A model generated the notes under the pieces. It was given only the letters and a program-made list of their open reading frames with translations, had not been told where the DNA came from and made no database searches. Made by a program: the position numbers and the translations under genes. A stretch of DNA of 35,898 bases from Candidatus Gastranaerophilales bacterium (GTDB taxonomy: Bacteria; Cyanobacteriota; Vampirovibrionia; Gastranaerophilales; Gastranaerophilaceae). Positions 9,063-17,091 of this stretch are shown here, one piece after another (the first letter of the stretch is position 1; each line of letters starts with the position of its first letter). The stretch is taken from NCBI GenBank assembly GCA_944325145.1, contig CALYDL010000018.1, positions 1 through 35,898 of the forward strand, written 5' to 3'.

Positions 9063-9089
9063 AAAAAACCCTTTGCAAGTTGCAAAGGG
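9063..9089 (-). terminator. Intrinsic terminator of the pseudopilin gene
   Basis: CCCTTTGCA and TGCAAAGGG form a nine-base-pair hairpin with a tiny loop. On the minus strand it is followed by seven T, about 100 bases after the pseudopilin stop. Confidence 0.7.
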
Positions 9090-9108
9090 ATATAAAATGA
9101 AAAAATAG

Positions 9109-9130
9109 TGAATGCAAATATTTGCATTCA
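9109..9130. repeat. Perfect 22-bp palindrome between fusA and the pseudopilin gene
   Basis: TGAATGCAAAT followed immediately by its exact complement ATTTGCATTCA, with no loop. It lies between two terminators of convergent genes. Perfect dyads of this length usually bind a dimeric protein or form part of a small mobile sequence; no function can be assigned. Confidence 0.6.
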
Positions 9131-9191
9131 ATGAGAAACTTTTTTGCAAATATCTATGTTTAATTAATATTCCTAATAACTGCCTTAATTG

Positions 9192-9914
9192 CTACTTTTG
9201 CGCCTGATACATCGCCCTTTGCGCCACAACACCATAGGGGATTGCTTGTTTATCTGTTATCATTATAGTGAATATATCTGTTATTCTTTTATCATCAGGA
9301 GCAGCCACCTTATATGCATTTGTTTCTTCACAGTTAGCGCCACGAGTACAATTTACATTTGCCGGATTCGGTTTTCTATCTCCATTTACGTCTACAAGTA
9401 ATACACATGGGGGCTTAGTTGTGTTATCAGTATTACTATTTAAGCCATAGCTGCCACAACCTCCGAAATTTGTATTTTCAGGTGGACTAAAACTCATAAT
9501 ATGGGTTTTTATGCGTTTTTCGTGCAAGTAGGGTCCAAAATTGCCATTTTGAATAGAATCCTCGCCTTCAAAGCGCATGCCATCGGTAGTGTAAAAAGCT
9601 GAATTGCTTCCGCCAAACCATTGTCCGTTCAAGGCATTATAAGAATGCAAATAGGGTAATTTTGTTGTTGATTTCATTATACTCATATGTCTTTGAAGAT
9701 AATTAAATAAATCTTTATTTTCATAAGGGCTTTCGCCATCAAGTGCCATATTCATGGTTATTGCGCTATTTAAAACAGAAACCGCTTTTCTAAGCCCTGT
9801 TTTAAATTCTTGTTGTTGGCTGTTTGAAATAACACTTGGAATAGAAATAGCCGCAACTACCCCAATAATGGCAAGGGTGATTAGCACCTCTGCCAAGGTG
9901 AATGCTTTTTTCAT
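9192..9914 (-). CDS. Type IV pilin / type II secretion pseudopilin-like protein
   Basis: 240 residues with a classic class III signal: KKAFTLAEVLITLAIIGVVA. The prepilin peptidase site is A|F (alanine at -1 where glycine is most common) and the glutamate at +5 is present. The single N-terminal hydrophobic helix is followed by a globular domain that ends with several cysteines (FGGCGSYG, TKPPCVLL, VNCTRGANCEE), suggesting disulfides outside the membrane. Such proteins assemble into pili or secretion pseudopili. No other pilus genes are nearby. RBS AAGGATAG precedes the ATG. A MITE-like palindromic element begins 27 bases upstream. Confidence 0.88.
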   Translation of the reverse strand: MKKAFTLAEVLITLAIIGVVAAISIPSVISNSQQQEFKTGLRKAVSVLNSAITMNMALDGESPYENKDLFNYLQRHMSIMKSTTKLPYLHSYNALNGQWFGGSNSAFYTTDGMRFEGEDSIQNGNFGPYLHEKRIKTHIMSFSPPENTNFGGCGSYGLNSNTDNTTKPPCVLLVDVNGDRKPNPANVNCTRGANCEETNAYKVAAPDDKRITDIFTIMITDKQAIPYGVVAQRAMYQAQK

Positions 9915-9941
9915 TATTTAACTATCCTTTCATTTTTTTTG

Positions 9942-10109
9942 CACCATATTGAAATATTTTGGTGTAAAAGCTCTGTAATTAAGACAGCAAAATAAAACGC
10001 CTTATCATAAAATACTTGAATTTAATTATTTGTATAGGTTGTACATAATTAAAAATAATGATAAGATTAATGTTAAGAGAATTATGCACCAAAATATTTC
10101 ATTTTGGTG
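9942..10109. mobile_element. MITE-like 168-bp element with terminal and nested inverted repeats
   Basis: The 23-base ends (9942-9964 and 10087-10109) match as inverted repeats at 21 of 23 positions, and each end is itself a CACC...GGTG hairpin. Inside are two nested inverted pairs, CTTATCAT/ATGATAAG (10001-10008, 10058-10065) and TTAATTAT/ATAATTAA. It has no coding capacity and no clear target-site duplication. A non-autonomous transposable element is the simplest reading; a structured regulatory region for the pseudopilin gene is the alternative. Confidence 0.45.
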
Positions 10110-10140
10110 TAATTTTATTTATGAATAAAAAAACAAAAAT

Positions 10141-10196
10141 CGGTTGGGACAGGATTCTTACCCTGCGACCCCCTTTGTTCCAAGCGAGGTGCGCTA
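10141..10196 (-). pseudogene. Decayed partial copy of tRNA-Pro (3' three quarters)
   Basis: On the minus strand this reads TAGCGCACCTCGCTTGG... through the T arm and acceptor, parallel to the intact tRNA-Pro at 10215-10288. It lacks the 5' acceptor strand and carries changes in the anticodon stem, T loop and acceptor that break pairing. It sits directly downstream of the intact gene in its direction of transcription. Confidence 0.75.
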
Positions 10197-10214
10197 TTTT
10201 TTAGCAATAAAAAA

Positions 10215-10288
10215 TCGGGATGACAGGATTCGAACCTGCGACCCCCTCGTCCCAAGCGAGGTGCGCTACCAAGCTGCGCTACATCCCG
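10215..10288 (-). tRNA. tRNA-Pro (UGG)
   Basis: 74 bases on the minus strand: acceptor CGGGATG/CATCCCG with discriminator A, D arm GCGC/GCGC, anticodon stem CCTCG/CGAGG with loop CTTGGGA (anticodon TGG), T stem GCAGG/CCTGT with TTCGAAT loop. C1-G72 is typical of bacterial proline tRNA. CCA is not encoded. Confidence 0.97.
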
Positions 10289-10317
10289 ATATTATATTCA
10301 ATTTTCAAATTTTTTAG

Positions 10318-10431
10318 GCGCAGCTTGGGTATTCTTTGCGAAACGGCTCCATCGAGCTTTCGCTCTCCATTCGCCTGCCCCATTCAAAAGGTTATCAACC
10401 TTTTTCACGGGAGTCCCTGCTACATCCCGAT
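10318..10431. repeat. tRNA-Pro fragments and hairpins upstream of tRNA-Pro
   Basis: Two pieces of tRNA-Pro are scattered here. GCGCAGCTTGG (10318-10328) is an inverted copy of the D arm (10269-10279). GCTACATCCCGAT (10419-10431) is a direct 13-base copy of the 5' end (10278-10290). Between them, on the minus strand, lie a GAGC-GAAA-GCTC tetraloop hairpin and an AAAAGGTT/AACCTTTT hairpin. The remaining 10432-10647 region is AT-rich and shows nothing recognisable. Confidence 0.55.
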
Positions 10432-10647
10432 TACAAGCCACTTAGGCCTAATCGCTTTAATTATAGTATCATATAAAAAAATACATTCAAGCCTTAAATA
10501 AAATTTTTTTATTTTTCATCTCTTTACATTACTTAAAAAATAGCGAAAAATAAGATACGCTATATATATTTTATGCTAATATTCATTTATAAATAATTTA
10601 ATACCCCTTTTTGTTTGATTTAAGAATGAAAAAAAGTAGGAGAAAAA

Positions 10648-12930
10648 ATGCTGAGTTTACTTCAAAAAAATGTTTTTACTTCTTTTGATATAAAAGAACT
10701 GTTCCCCAGATTAACTCAAATATATGGCGTTGGCGAAGTTAGCGAAGAAAGAAAAAAATATTTAGATGAAACAATAGATAAATTCGGCTATATTCCATAC
10801 CCCCATTATAAAGCACTAGAAGAATTAACAGATGGCGAAATTATCTATGCTTTAATTAAAATTTTTGAAAATGAAGGGGTTTATAAAAATTCTAAACTTG
10901 TAAATTGCAATAATCCTTCAGTTTTAGCAAGAAGAAAAATTAAAAATTCAGATTGGTTTAAAAAAGAAGGCCACAATATTAAACTTTTGTCTTTATCTGC
11001 TCTTGGAAACGGAAATGTTTCAAGTAAATGCGCAACATTTATTCAATGGTTAGCGCAAGTTGTTTGTTTGCCGAAAGGAAACAAAAGCTTAAACATTTTG
11101 GCAGATACAATTTATCTTCTTCCTTTCCACCCAAGGGAATTTGGCTGCGCTTATTTGCCCACATCATCTGAAATTAGCCCCAATATGGAAGATGAAAAAC
11201 TTTCAAAATTCTTTGGCCTAAAAGCTAAAGAACAGGTTCAACTCTTTATAAACCTTGCGCAACTTGCAGGCCACCCTGTTATTTATGATATTCTTCCTCA
11301 AACAGGAAGATTTTCTAAAATCGTTCTTTCAAATCCTTATGTTGCAAGGTGGGCAAACATTAAAACTTTAACAAATAAATATATTGAAGCATTGGATAAT
11401 ATAATTTCCGAAATTAAAACTTCCGGCAAATTTAATGAAAATGAAGTTGATAATGTAAGAAATAAATATGTAAACATTTTAAACGGTTCTGATGATTTTT
11501 ATTTTGAAGGCGAAAAACCAATTTTTGAAACCGTTGAACTTTATATGCATGATATTAAAATTAAAATTGCAAACGAAGCTTCAGTAAAAAATGTTCAAGA
11601 AGAACTTGTAAAAGAAGTTCATAGCATAATAGAAGCTGTTAACGGCAAGAAAGTTCATAAAGAAGAAGACATTATATGCCAAAAAGATATAATAAATGCT
11701 CTTATTCAAAAAGGCTATTGGCCAATGCCGGGGGGCGCATGGTGTTCTTCAAGTATTCCTGTTTTTGAAAAAATGAACAATACAAGAGAATACCCAATCT
11801 ACAAACATTTTGATTACAAAATGCAAGATGTTTCTAAATTTGCAAACCTTGATTGTCAAACCCCATATTATTTTGTCTACCTTGAAAATGGCAAATATAA
11901 TGAAAAAGTTATTGATTTTTATGTAAATTACACATCAAAACTTCAAAAAGAATATAACTTTGATGGTTTTAGGGTTGATCATATTGACCATATTGTAGAT
12001 AATTTATCCGAACAAAAAGGAGTTCCAATCAGCTATAGAATTCCAAGGAAAGTTTTAGGCAAAGTTAATTCTAATTTAAAGAAAAATGTTCCTTATTTTG
12101 CTACATTAGCTGAATATATGCTATGGGATAATTATTACAAGGAATACCACAAAGATATGAACTTTGACCTTCTTTGGGGAAATGATATTGTGTCTCAATC
12201 CTCTAAAACTCCAAAGCAAATTATTAAAGATAATAAATTCCTTGAAGATTACAATTTCAAAGAAGCAAACAAATTTAACCGTTTGTCAATTTTAAAAACC
12301 TATAACAACCAAGACGGCGAATTTGAAGCAATAGACAGATACCCCGGCCAACTTGGCGAACAGGGTGCATTATTTAAATGGTTTAAATATAAATTTTTAC
12401 CGGGCGGCCAATTTGCAAACAGGCCATGCCTTTATATAGATGGCGATGAAAGCTTTACACAAAAAGGCATTGAATATGTAATTGGCCATGAAGTTTCAAT
12501 GAAAAGAAACGTTAATTGGAATTTTTATGAAAAATTCAATGCAATTAATTATTTTGTTCAACATTCAAAAATTGTTTCAACCGGTAAAGCCAAACTATTG
12601 GAAGAAAAAGAAAACGGCCTTTGCTATTGGGAAATAAATTCAGCATTCGGTTCATTATTAGTTATTGCAAACTATAAAAACCCAACAGAAAAAATGCAAT
12701 TTAATAATGAAGAAGGCTTATCTTGGGTTGAAACAGTAAGGGGTGAAACCATTTATAACAGCAAAGTAACCTTTAAAGGAAGAAAATTAAAATCATATTT
12801 TGAATTTGGCTATGATGAACTTCAAAAGTGTGTTTTAGTTGAAAAACCGCTTCAAGATTTAATTGAAAATGAAATTAACATAAATGTTCTAAACCCCGCC
12901 GAATTTAAAATATACGGGTATGAAGATTAA
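10648..12930 (+). CDS. Divergent GH13 (alpha-amylase family) glycosidase-like protein
   Basis: 760 residues, cytoplasmic (no signal peptide). The GH13 core is visible as FDGFRVDHID (residues 438-447, putative nucleophile D444) and TLAEYMLW (putative acid/base E489). PIVYD-like strand VIYDILPQTGRFSK sits where region I is expected but lacks the usual Asn-His, and no NHD-type region IV can be found, so the third aspartate is uncertain. A C-terminal beta-type domain follows. It probably acts on alpha-glucans such as glycogen or maltodextrins; the exact reaction is not predictable. Strong AGGAG start and its own terminator suggest a single-gene unit. Confidence 0.7.
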   Translation: MLSLLQKNVFTSFDIKELFPRLTQIYGVGEVSEERKKYLDETIDKFGYIPYPHYKALEELTDGEIIYALIKIFENEGVYKNSKLVNCNNPSVLARRKIKNSDWFKKEGHNIKLLSLSALGNGNVSSKCATFIQWLAQVVCLPKGNKSLNILADTIYLLPFHPREFGCAYLPTSSEISPNMEDEKLSKFFGLKAKEQVQLFINLAQLAGHPVIYDILPQTGRFSKIVLSNPYVARWANIKTLTNKYIEALDNIISEIKTSGKFNENEVDNVRNKYVNILNGSDDFYFEGEKPIFETVELYMHDIKIKIANEASVKNVQEELVKEVHSIIEAVNGKKVHKEEDIICQKDIINALIQKGYWPMPGGAWCSSSIPVFEKMNNTREYPIYKHFDYKMQDVSKFANLDCQTPYYFVYLENGKYNEKVIDFYVNYTSKLQKEYNFDGFRVDHIDHIVDNLSEQKGVPISYRIPRKVLGKVNSNLKKNVPYFATLAEYMLWDNYYKEYHKDMNFDLLWGNDIVSQSSKTPKQIIKDNKFLEDYNFKEANKFNRLSILKTYNNQDGEFEAIDRYPGQLGEQGALFKWFKYKFLPGGQFANRPCLYIDGDESFTQKGIEYVIGHEVSMKRNVNWNFYEKFNAINYFVQHSKIVSTGKAKLLEEKENGLCYWEINSAFGSLLVIANYKNPTEKMQFNNEEGLSWVETVRGETIYNSKVTFKGRKLKSYFEFGYDELQKCVLVEKPLQDLIENEININVLNPAEFKIYGYED

Positions 12931-12936
12931 AAAAAT

Positions 12937-12969
12937 AAAAAAGAGGGCAAATTTAAGCCCTCTTTTTTT
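12937..12969 (+). terminator. Intrinsic terminator of the GH13-like gene
   Basis: AAGAGGGC and GCCCTCTT pair around an eight-base loop, followed by seven T. Confidence 0.9.
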
Positions 12970-13051
12970 GAAGTTACACCATAAATATTAGATAATTTTT
13001 CTCTTTTCATCTTTCTAAATGAAGTCAAAGAAACTTCACTTTTGTAGAATA

Positions 13052-13067
13052 TAATTGTTAACAATTA
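13052..13067. promoter_or_regulatory. 16-bp perfect palindrome upstream of the sigma factor gene
   Basis: TAATTGTTAACAATTA is a perfect dyad 34 bases before the ATG of the FliA-type sigma gene, suitable as an operator. No regulator is known from the window. Confidence 0.4.
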
Positions 13068-13101
13068 TTAAGACTTTATTTGGGGAAAGAGAAAATATTA
13101 A

Positions 13102-13941
13102 ATGAGCGAGAATTTTGAAACAGATTCCTATAAAAAGGTTGTTCGTGTTTCTGATGAAGAATTGGCCCAATTGTGGCAGGAATACCATAGAGATAAGAAC
13201 AACAAAACCGCAAGAGATAAGCTCATTGTTCAATATATTTATCTTACAAGATATGTTATAGGAAGAATCAAAGTTAATCTTCCGCCAAGCTTTTCTTATG
13301 AAGACATTGCAAGCTATGGTGTTGAAGGCTTAATTGATGCTGTTGAAAAATATTCACCTGATAGAGGTGCAAAATTTGAAACCTATGCTCTTATGAGAAT
13401 AAGAGGCGCTATTATTGATAAAATTAGGGCAAATGATTGGCTTCCAAGGACTGTCAGAAAAAAAATAAAGGAAGTTAAAGAGGCCACAAACAATTTAAAA
13501 ATTGAACTTGGAAGAATGCCCACCAATCAAGAAATTGCAGATAAATTGGGCATAGAAAAAGAAAAAGTTGATGAAATTTTGGCTCAAGACACAGGAATTG
13601 ATTCTCTTTATGATAAGAAAAATTTAGGGGATGAATCTGTTGAAATTATTGATACTATTGAAGATTCAAAAAGTGAGCGCCCAGAAGAAGCAGCAGAAAA
13701 GAAAGATGCTAAATTAGAATTGGAACGTGCCTTAAAAAGGCTTCCTGAAAGAGAAAGAATGCTTCTTGTATTTTATTACCACGAAAATATGACCTTAAAA
13801 GAAATTGGCGAAGCTATAAATGTTTCAGAATCAAGGGTTTGCCAGCTTCATGCTCAAGCTATTATGAAATTAAGAAACATTTTATCTGCTTCAAGGCAAG
13901 ACAGAATGTCAAAATCTATTGTTAAAACTTCAAAACATTAA
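13102..13941 (+). CDS. RNA polymerase sigma factor, FliA/WhiG (sigma-28) family
   Basis: 279 residues. Region 2 contains YLTRYVIGRIKVNLPPSFSY, the GVEGLIDAVEKYSPDRGAKF core-binding and -10 segment, and RIRGAIIDKIRANDWLPRTV, typical of FliA/WhiG. Region 4 has LPERERMLLVFYYHENMTLK and the helix-turn-helix around SESRVCQLHAQAI. In relatives this sigma controls flagellar late genes or other developmental regulons; no flagellar genes are in the window, so the gene symbol is withheld. The next gene, a calpain-like protease, starts 66 bases downstream in the same direction and could be read from the same transcript. Confidence 0.9.
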   Translation: MSENFETDSYKKVVRVSDEELAQLWQEYHRDKNNKTARDKLIVQYIYLTRYVIGRIKVNLPPSFSYEDIASYGVEGLIDAVEKYSPDRGAKFETYALMRIRGAIIDKIRANDWLPRTVRKKIKEVKEATNNLKIELGRMPTNQEIADKLGIEKEKVDEILAQDTGIDSLYDKKNLGDESVEIIDTIEDSKSERPEEAAEKKDAKLELERALKRLPERERMLLVFYYHENMTLKEIGEAINVSESRVCQLHAQAIMKLRNILSASRQDRMSKSIVKTSKH

Positions 13942-14007
13942 ATTTTTAGGCAATTTTTTCATTAAAAAAACCTTTATTAACTTATAGGAGTTTTATAAGG
14001 GGAAATA

Positions 14008-14838
14008 ATGAGCGCCAATTTTGGCATAAACAATGAATATTTTAGCCAGAAACCCGATTTAAAAGGCTATCAAACAAAAGGTGCTGCAAGCTTAAATGAA
14101 GCGGCATACGGGCTTTTTAACGAAGACAAGGGCGTGAACGGCAAAATTGATGAAGCTGTTTTTCAGGGAAATTCGGGCGATTGCTGGTTAATTTCAGGAA
14201 TTTTATCTTTATCTTATACGCCTGAAGGCGAAAAATTAATTCAAGATGCAATTTCAATAAACCCTGATGGCTCTTATAATGTAACATTTAATGGTGTTGA
14301 TAAAACTTATAATATAACAAAAGAAGAACTTGAAGCGGCAAATAAAAACAGCTTTTTAAACGGCATTGGCATGGCAAATAGTGAATATTCAACAGGCGAT
14401 GATGATATGCTTTTAATTGAGCTTGCAATGGAAAAGCTTGTATATGAAAATGATATTCCAATTGAAACAATAGAAGGCATTACAGGCGGCAGTGCATATT
14501 ACCTTTATCAACTATTCACTAAAAACGATGTTGAATACGCACTTGGCGACAATGAAAATGAAGTTAAATATTTAATAGATTATTATTACCAAAACCAAGA
14601 TACATCCGCTGCAACATTGGGTGTTGGGGATGGTTTTGCAGGTTTGGAAGATGACCATGCTTATGCGGTTAAATCTGTTAACCCTAATTATATAGAACTT
14701 GCAAACCCTTGGGATGCAACAGAAAATATCAAAGTTTCAATTAAAGATTTAGCTAAAAACTTTGGAAAATATGATTTTTCTGTTGTTGATACAAGTTTAT
14801 TGGAACAAACTGATTATCTGGAAGATTATTACGCATAA
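14008..14838 (+). CDS. Calpain-like (C2 family) cysteine protease
   Basis: 276 residues, no signal peptide. QGNSGDCWLISGILSLS holds the calpain catalytic cysteine (C59); DDHAYAVKSV gives the histidine (H217) and ELANPWDA the asparagine (N233), matching the Cys-His-Asn order and the GDCW...HAY...NPW motifs of peptidase family C2. The core is compact, with a short DDD/E-rich middle part that may bind calcium. Calpain-type proteases are scarce in bacteria and may act on host or own proteins. Start supported by AGGGGA. The 3' end overlaps the convergent flavin reductase gene by 10 bases. Family call from motifs; substrate unknown. Confidence 0.8.
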   Translation: MSANFGINNEYFSQKPDLKGYQTKGAASLNEAAYGLFNEDKGVNGKIDEAVFQGNSGDCWLISGILSLSYTPEGEKLIQDAISINPDGSYNVTFNGVDKTYNITKEELEAANKNSFLNGIGMANSEYSTGDDDMLLIELAMEKLVYENDIPIETIEGITGGSAYYLYQLFTKNDVEYALGDNENEVKYLIDYYYQNQDTSAATLGVGDGFAGLEDDHAYAVKSVNPNYIELANPWDATENIKVSIKDLAKNFGKYDFSVVDTSLLEQTDYLEDYYA

Positions 14839-15476
14839 AGGATTTCTTCAAAAACAGATTTTGGCTGTTTGCAAACAGGGCAAACAAAATTTGGCGGCTC
14901 TTTTTCTATATCTCCCTCATAAATATATCCGCAAACTTTGCATCTGAACCTTTTTCCCATTGGTTTTGCTTCGTTTAAATCTTCAGGCGCAATATATGTG
15001 GGCGCTGCTTTTGGGGCTCTTCCTTTAATAACATCGTGGTAATATTTATATGTCATTGGAATTTCATCATTAAAAACATCGCCATCAATAATTTCGCCAA
15101 TAAAAAATGTGTGAGTTTCCAGTTCAACCGCCTGAACCAATTTTAGTGCAATGTAGCCTTTTGAATTTAAAAGAACGGGCAGGTTATCAAACATTTTATA
15201 TTCAAAGCCATCGAATTTATTTTTTTCTCTACCCGATGCAAACCCAAAAGTTGCAATAATATCGGGGTTTGTTTTTTCGGATAAAATTGTTAAGGCAAAA
15301 TTTTTGTTTTCTTTGATAATTGAATTTGTATAGTTATTGTGGTTTATACAAACGCCGATTTTATTTTCGGTTAATTGAACGGCTGTATTTATAATGCAGC
15401 CTGTTGGTTTTTCTTTATCTAAGCTTGAAACCACATAAACACCGTAAGATATATCCCACAAAATTTTTTTATTCAT
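14829..15476 (-). CDS. Flavin reductase-rubredoxin fusion (high molecular weight rubredoxin)
   Basis: 215 residues. Residues 1 to about 160 form an FMN-binding flavin reductase domain (NTAVQLTENKIGVCINHNNY, YIALKLVQAVELETHTFFIG). The last 45 residues are a rubredoxin with FRCKVCGYIYEGD and VCPVCKQPKSVF, four cysteines for one iron. In anaerobes such fusions pass electrons from NAD(P)H to flavodiiron oxygen or NO reductases or to rubrerythrin; the rubrerythrin at 29845 is a possible partner. Third gene of the deaminase-alcohol dehydrogenase operon, 10 bases after the previous stop, with an AAAGGGG ribosome binding site. Confidence 0.92.
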   Translation of the reverse strand: MNKKILWDISYGVYVVSSLDKEKPTGCIINTAVQLTENKIGVCINHNNYTNSIIKENKNFALTILSEKTNPDIIATFGFASGREKNKFDGFEYKMFDNLPVLLNSKGYIALKLVQAVELETHTFFIGEIIDGDVFNDEIPMTYKYYHDVIKGRAPKAAPTYIAPEDLNEAKPMGKRFRCKVCGYIYEGDIEKEPPNFVCPVCKQPKSVFEEILYA

Positions 15477-15486
15477 ATATTCCCCT

Positions 15487-16524
15487 TTAATATGTTATTT
15501 CAACTTTCAAAACATCTTCTTTTGAATTTTCAAAATATTCATAAGCTTCAAGAATATTTTCCAATTTATAAGATTTTGTAATTAAAAAATCTGTATTAAT
15601 TTTATTTTCACTTATTAATTGAATTAATTCTTCACAATGAATTGCATCAACACCGCCTGTTTTATATGTTAAATTTTTGCCGTAACAATTTGGAAGCGGA
15701 AAAATTTGGTCTTCTTCATACATTGCAACAACCCCTATTGTAGAATTTGGCCTTGCAATTTGAATTGCCATATTAAAAGTATTTTTGCCCCCTGCTGCTT
15801 CTATAACGCCATCAAGGCCATAGGGGGTAATTTTTTTAATTTCATCTTCAATATCAACCTTATCAGGGTTTATGAAATAATCTGCAAGCCCTTTATTTTT
15901 TGCTATTTTAAGCCTTTTTTCATTTATATCTATTGCAACAATTTTTTTCACCCCTAAAATTTTTGCAGATATCATAGCACACATTCCAACAGGGCCAGAG
16001 CCTATTATTCCAATGGTATCTTCTTTTTTTATATCTAGCATAAGGGCAGCAAAATAACCGCTTGATAAAATGTCGCCAACAAATAAAGCGTTTCTGTCTG
16101 AAACATTGTTTGGCAATTTGTATAAAGTATTATCCGCATATGGAATTCTAACATATTCCGCTTGGGCGCCATTAATTCTGCAGCCAAGTTCCCAGCCGCC
16201 ATTTATGCAATTATTTACAAAGCCACATTTACAAAAATAGCATTTATTACAAAAAGTTTCGCAGTTAACGGCAACTCTATCTCCAATTTTTAAATTTTTA
16301 ACATTATTGCCAACTTCATCTACAACACCAACAAATTCATGCCCCAAAACAACTTTATCATTTGCTCTTGGAACAAAACCTTTTTTAATGTGAATATCAG
16401 ATGTGCATATTGAAGATAGGGTAACTTTTAAAATAACATCAGTATCTTTTATTATTTTTGGTTTTTCAATTTCAACAAGTTCAATTTTTTTGTTGGAATT
16501 TTTATTGTAAATTAAAGCTTTCAT
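15487..16524 (-). CDS. Zinc-dependent medium-chain alcohol dehydrogenase
   Basis: 345 residues, normal MDR length. Catalytic zinc residues lie in SSICTSDIH and GHEFVGVVDEVG; the structural zinc lobe is CNKCYFCKCGFVNNC. The nucleotide-binding fold has GIIGSGPVGMCA followed by VKKIVAIDINEKR, the aspartate favouring NAD(H). It oxidises or reduces an alcohol, polyol or threonine-like substrate that cannot be named from sequence. It starts two bases after the deaminase stop (16527), so translation is coupled, and precedes the flavin reductase-rubredoxin gene. Confidence 0.92.
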   Translation of the reverse strand: MKALIYNKNSNKKIELVEIEKPKIIKDTDVILKVTLSSICTSDIHIKKGFVPRANDKVVLGHEFVGVVDEVGNNVKNLKIGDRVAVNCETFCNKCYFCKCGFVNNCINGGWELGCRINGAQAEYVRIPYADNTLYKLPNNVSDRNALFVGDILSSGYFAALMLDIKKEDTIGIIGSGPVGMCAMISAKILGVKKIVAIDINEKRLKIAKNKGLADYFINPDKVDIEDEIKKITPYGLDGVIEAAGGKNTFNMAIQIARPNSTIGVVAMYEEDQIFPLPNCYGKNLTYKTGGVDAIHCEELIQLISENKINTDFLITKSYKLENILEAYEYFENSKEDVLKVEITY

Positions 16525-16526
16525 TT

Positions 16527-17021
16527 TTAATTTTCCGGTTTATAAATTATGCCATTTAATTTTACATATTTTTCAAGAATTTTTTCGCCTTCAATTTTTT
16601 CAATATTGGGGAAAACTTTTATTCCTCTTTTTTCAAATTCTTCTATCCAATTTGGTTTAAAGCCTTCATAAAACCCTGTTATTTTTTCAACTGAAGCTGA
16701 TGGTGCGGAATAATAAATTTTTTTAATTCCCGCCCACATAATAGCGCCCAAACACATTATGCAAGGCTCGCTTGTTACATAAATTGAAAGGTTGTATGGT
16801 GCAAGGTTGTAGGTTTTCAATTTTTCTTCAGCAGCTTTTATTGTGTTAATTTCTGCATGGGCTAAGCTTAAATTTGATTTAACAACAGAATTTCTTTCCT
16901 TTGCAATTAAATTGTAATTTTCATCATAAATAGCGGCCAAAAATGGGCCATAGCCGTTATCAACCGTTTCATCAAGTTCTTTTAATAAATTTTTTATAAT
17001 TGAAATATCATTTTCATTCAT
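16527..17021 (-). CDS. Nucleoside/nucleobase deaminase (CDA fold, guanine deaminase-like)
   Basis: 164 residues from ATG 17021. An in-frame TTG lies at 17027 but abuts the -10 box, so it cannot be the start. Zinc site: HAEINTIKAAEEKL (His, catalytic Glu) and TSEPCIMCLGAIMWAGI (two Cys), the arrangement of the cytidine/guanine/tRNA-adenosine deaminase family. The C-terminus (ITGFYEGFKPNWIEEFEKRG) is closer to guanine deaminase than to TadA. An extended -10, TGCTATAAT, ends six bases before the ATG, implying a leaderless mRNA. First gene of a three-gene minus-strand operon. Purine salvage fits with punA nearby. Confidence 0.85.
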   Translation of the reverse strand: MNENDISIIKNLLKELDETVDNGYGPFLAAIYDENYNLIAKERNSVVKSNLSLAHAEINTIKAAEEKLKTYNLAPYNLSIYVTSEPCIMCLGAIMWAGIKKIYYSAPSASVEKITGFYEGFKPNWIEEFEKRGIKVFPNIEKIEGEKILEKYVKLNGIIYKPEN

Positions 17022-17027
17022 ATTCAA

Positions 17028-17036
17028 ATTATAGCA
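17028..17036 (-). promoter_or_regulatory. Extended -10 promoter of the deaminase operon (leaderless)
   Basis: On the minus strand TGCTATAAT is a full extended -10 element. It ends six bases before the ATG at 17021, so transcription should begin at or next to the start codon. Confidence 0.6.
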
Positions 17037-17091
17037 AATTTTTTACTTTTTATGTATTATATTGAATATTGTCAAGGAAAAGGATTGCTTT

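Noticed and set aside
10220-10501. 93-codon open frame over the tRNA-Pro locus
   Set aside because: It is antisense to tRNA-Pro and its fragments; the MTGFEPATPSSQ-type translation is a known artefact of antisense tRNA.
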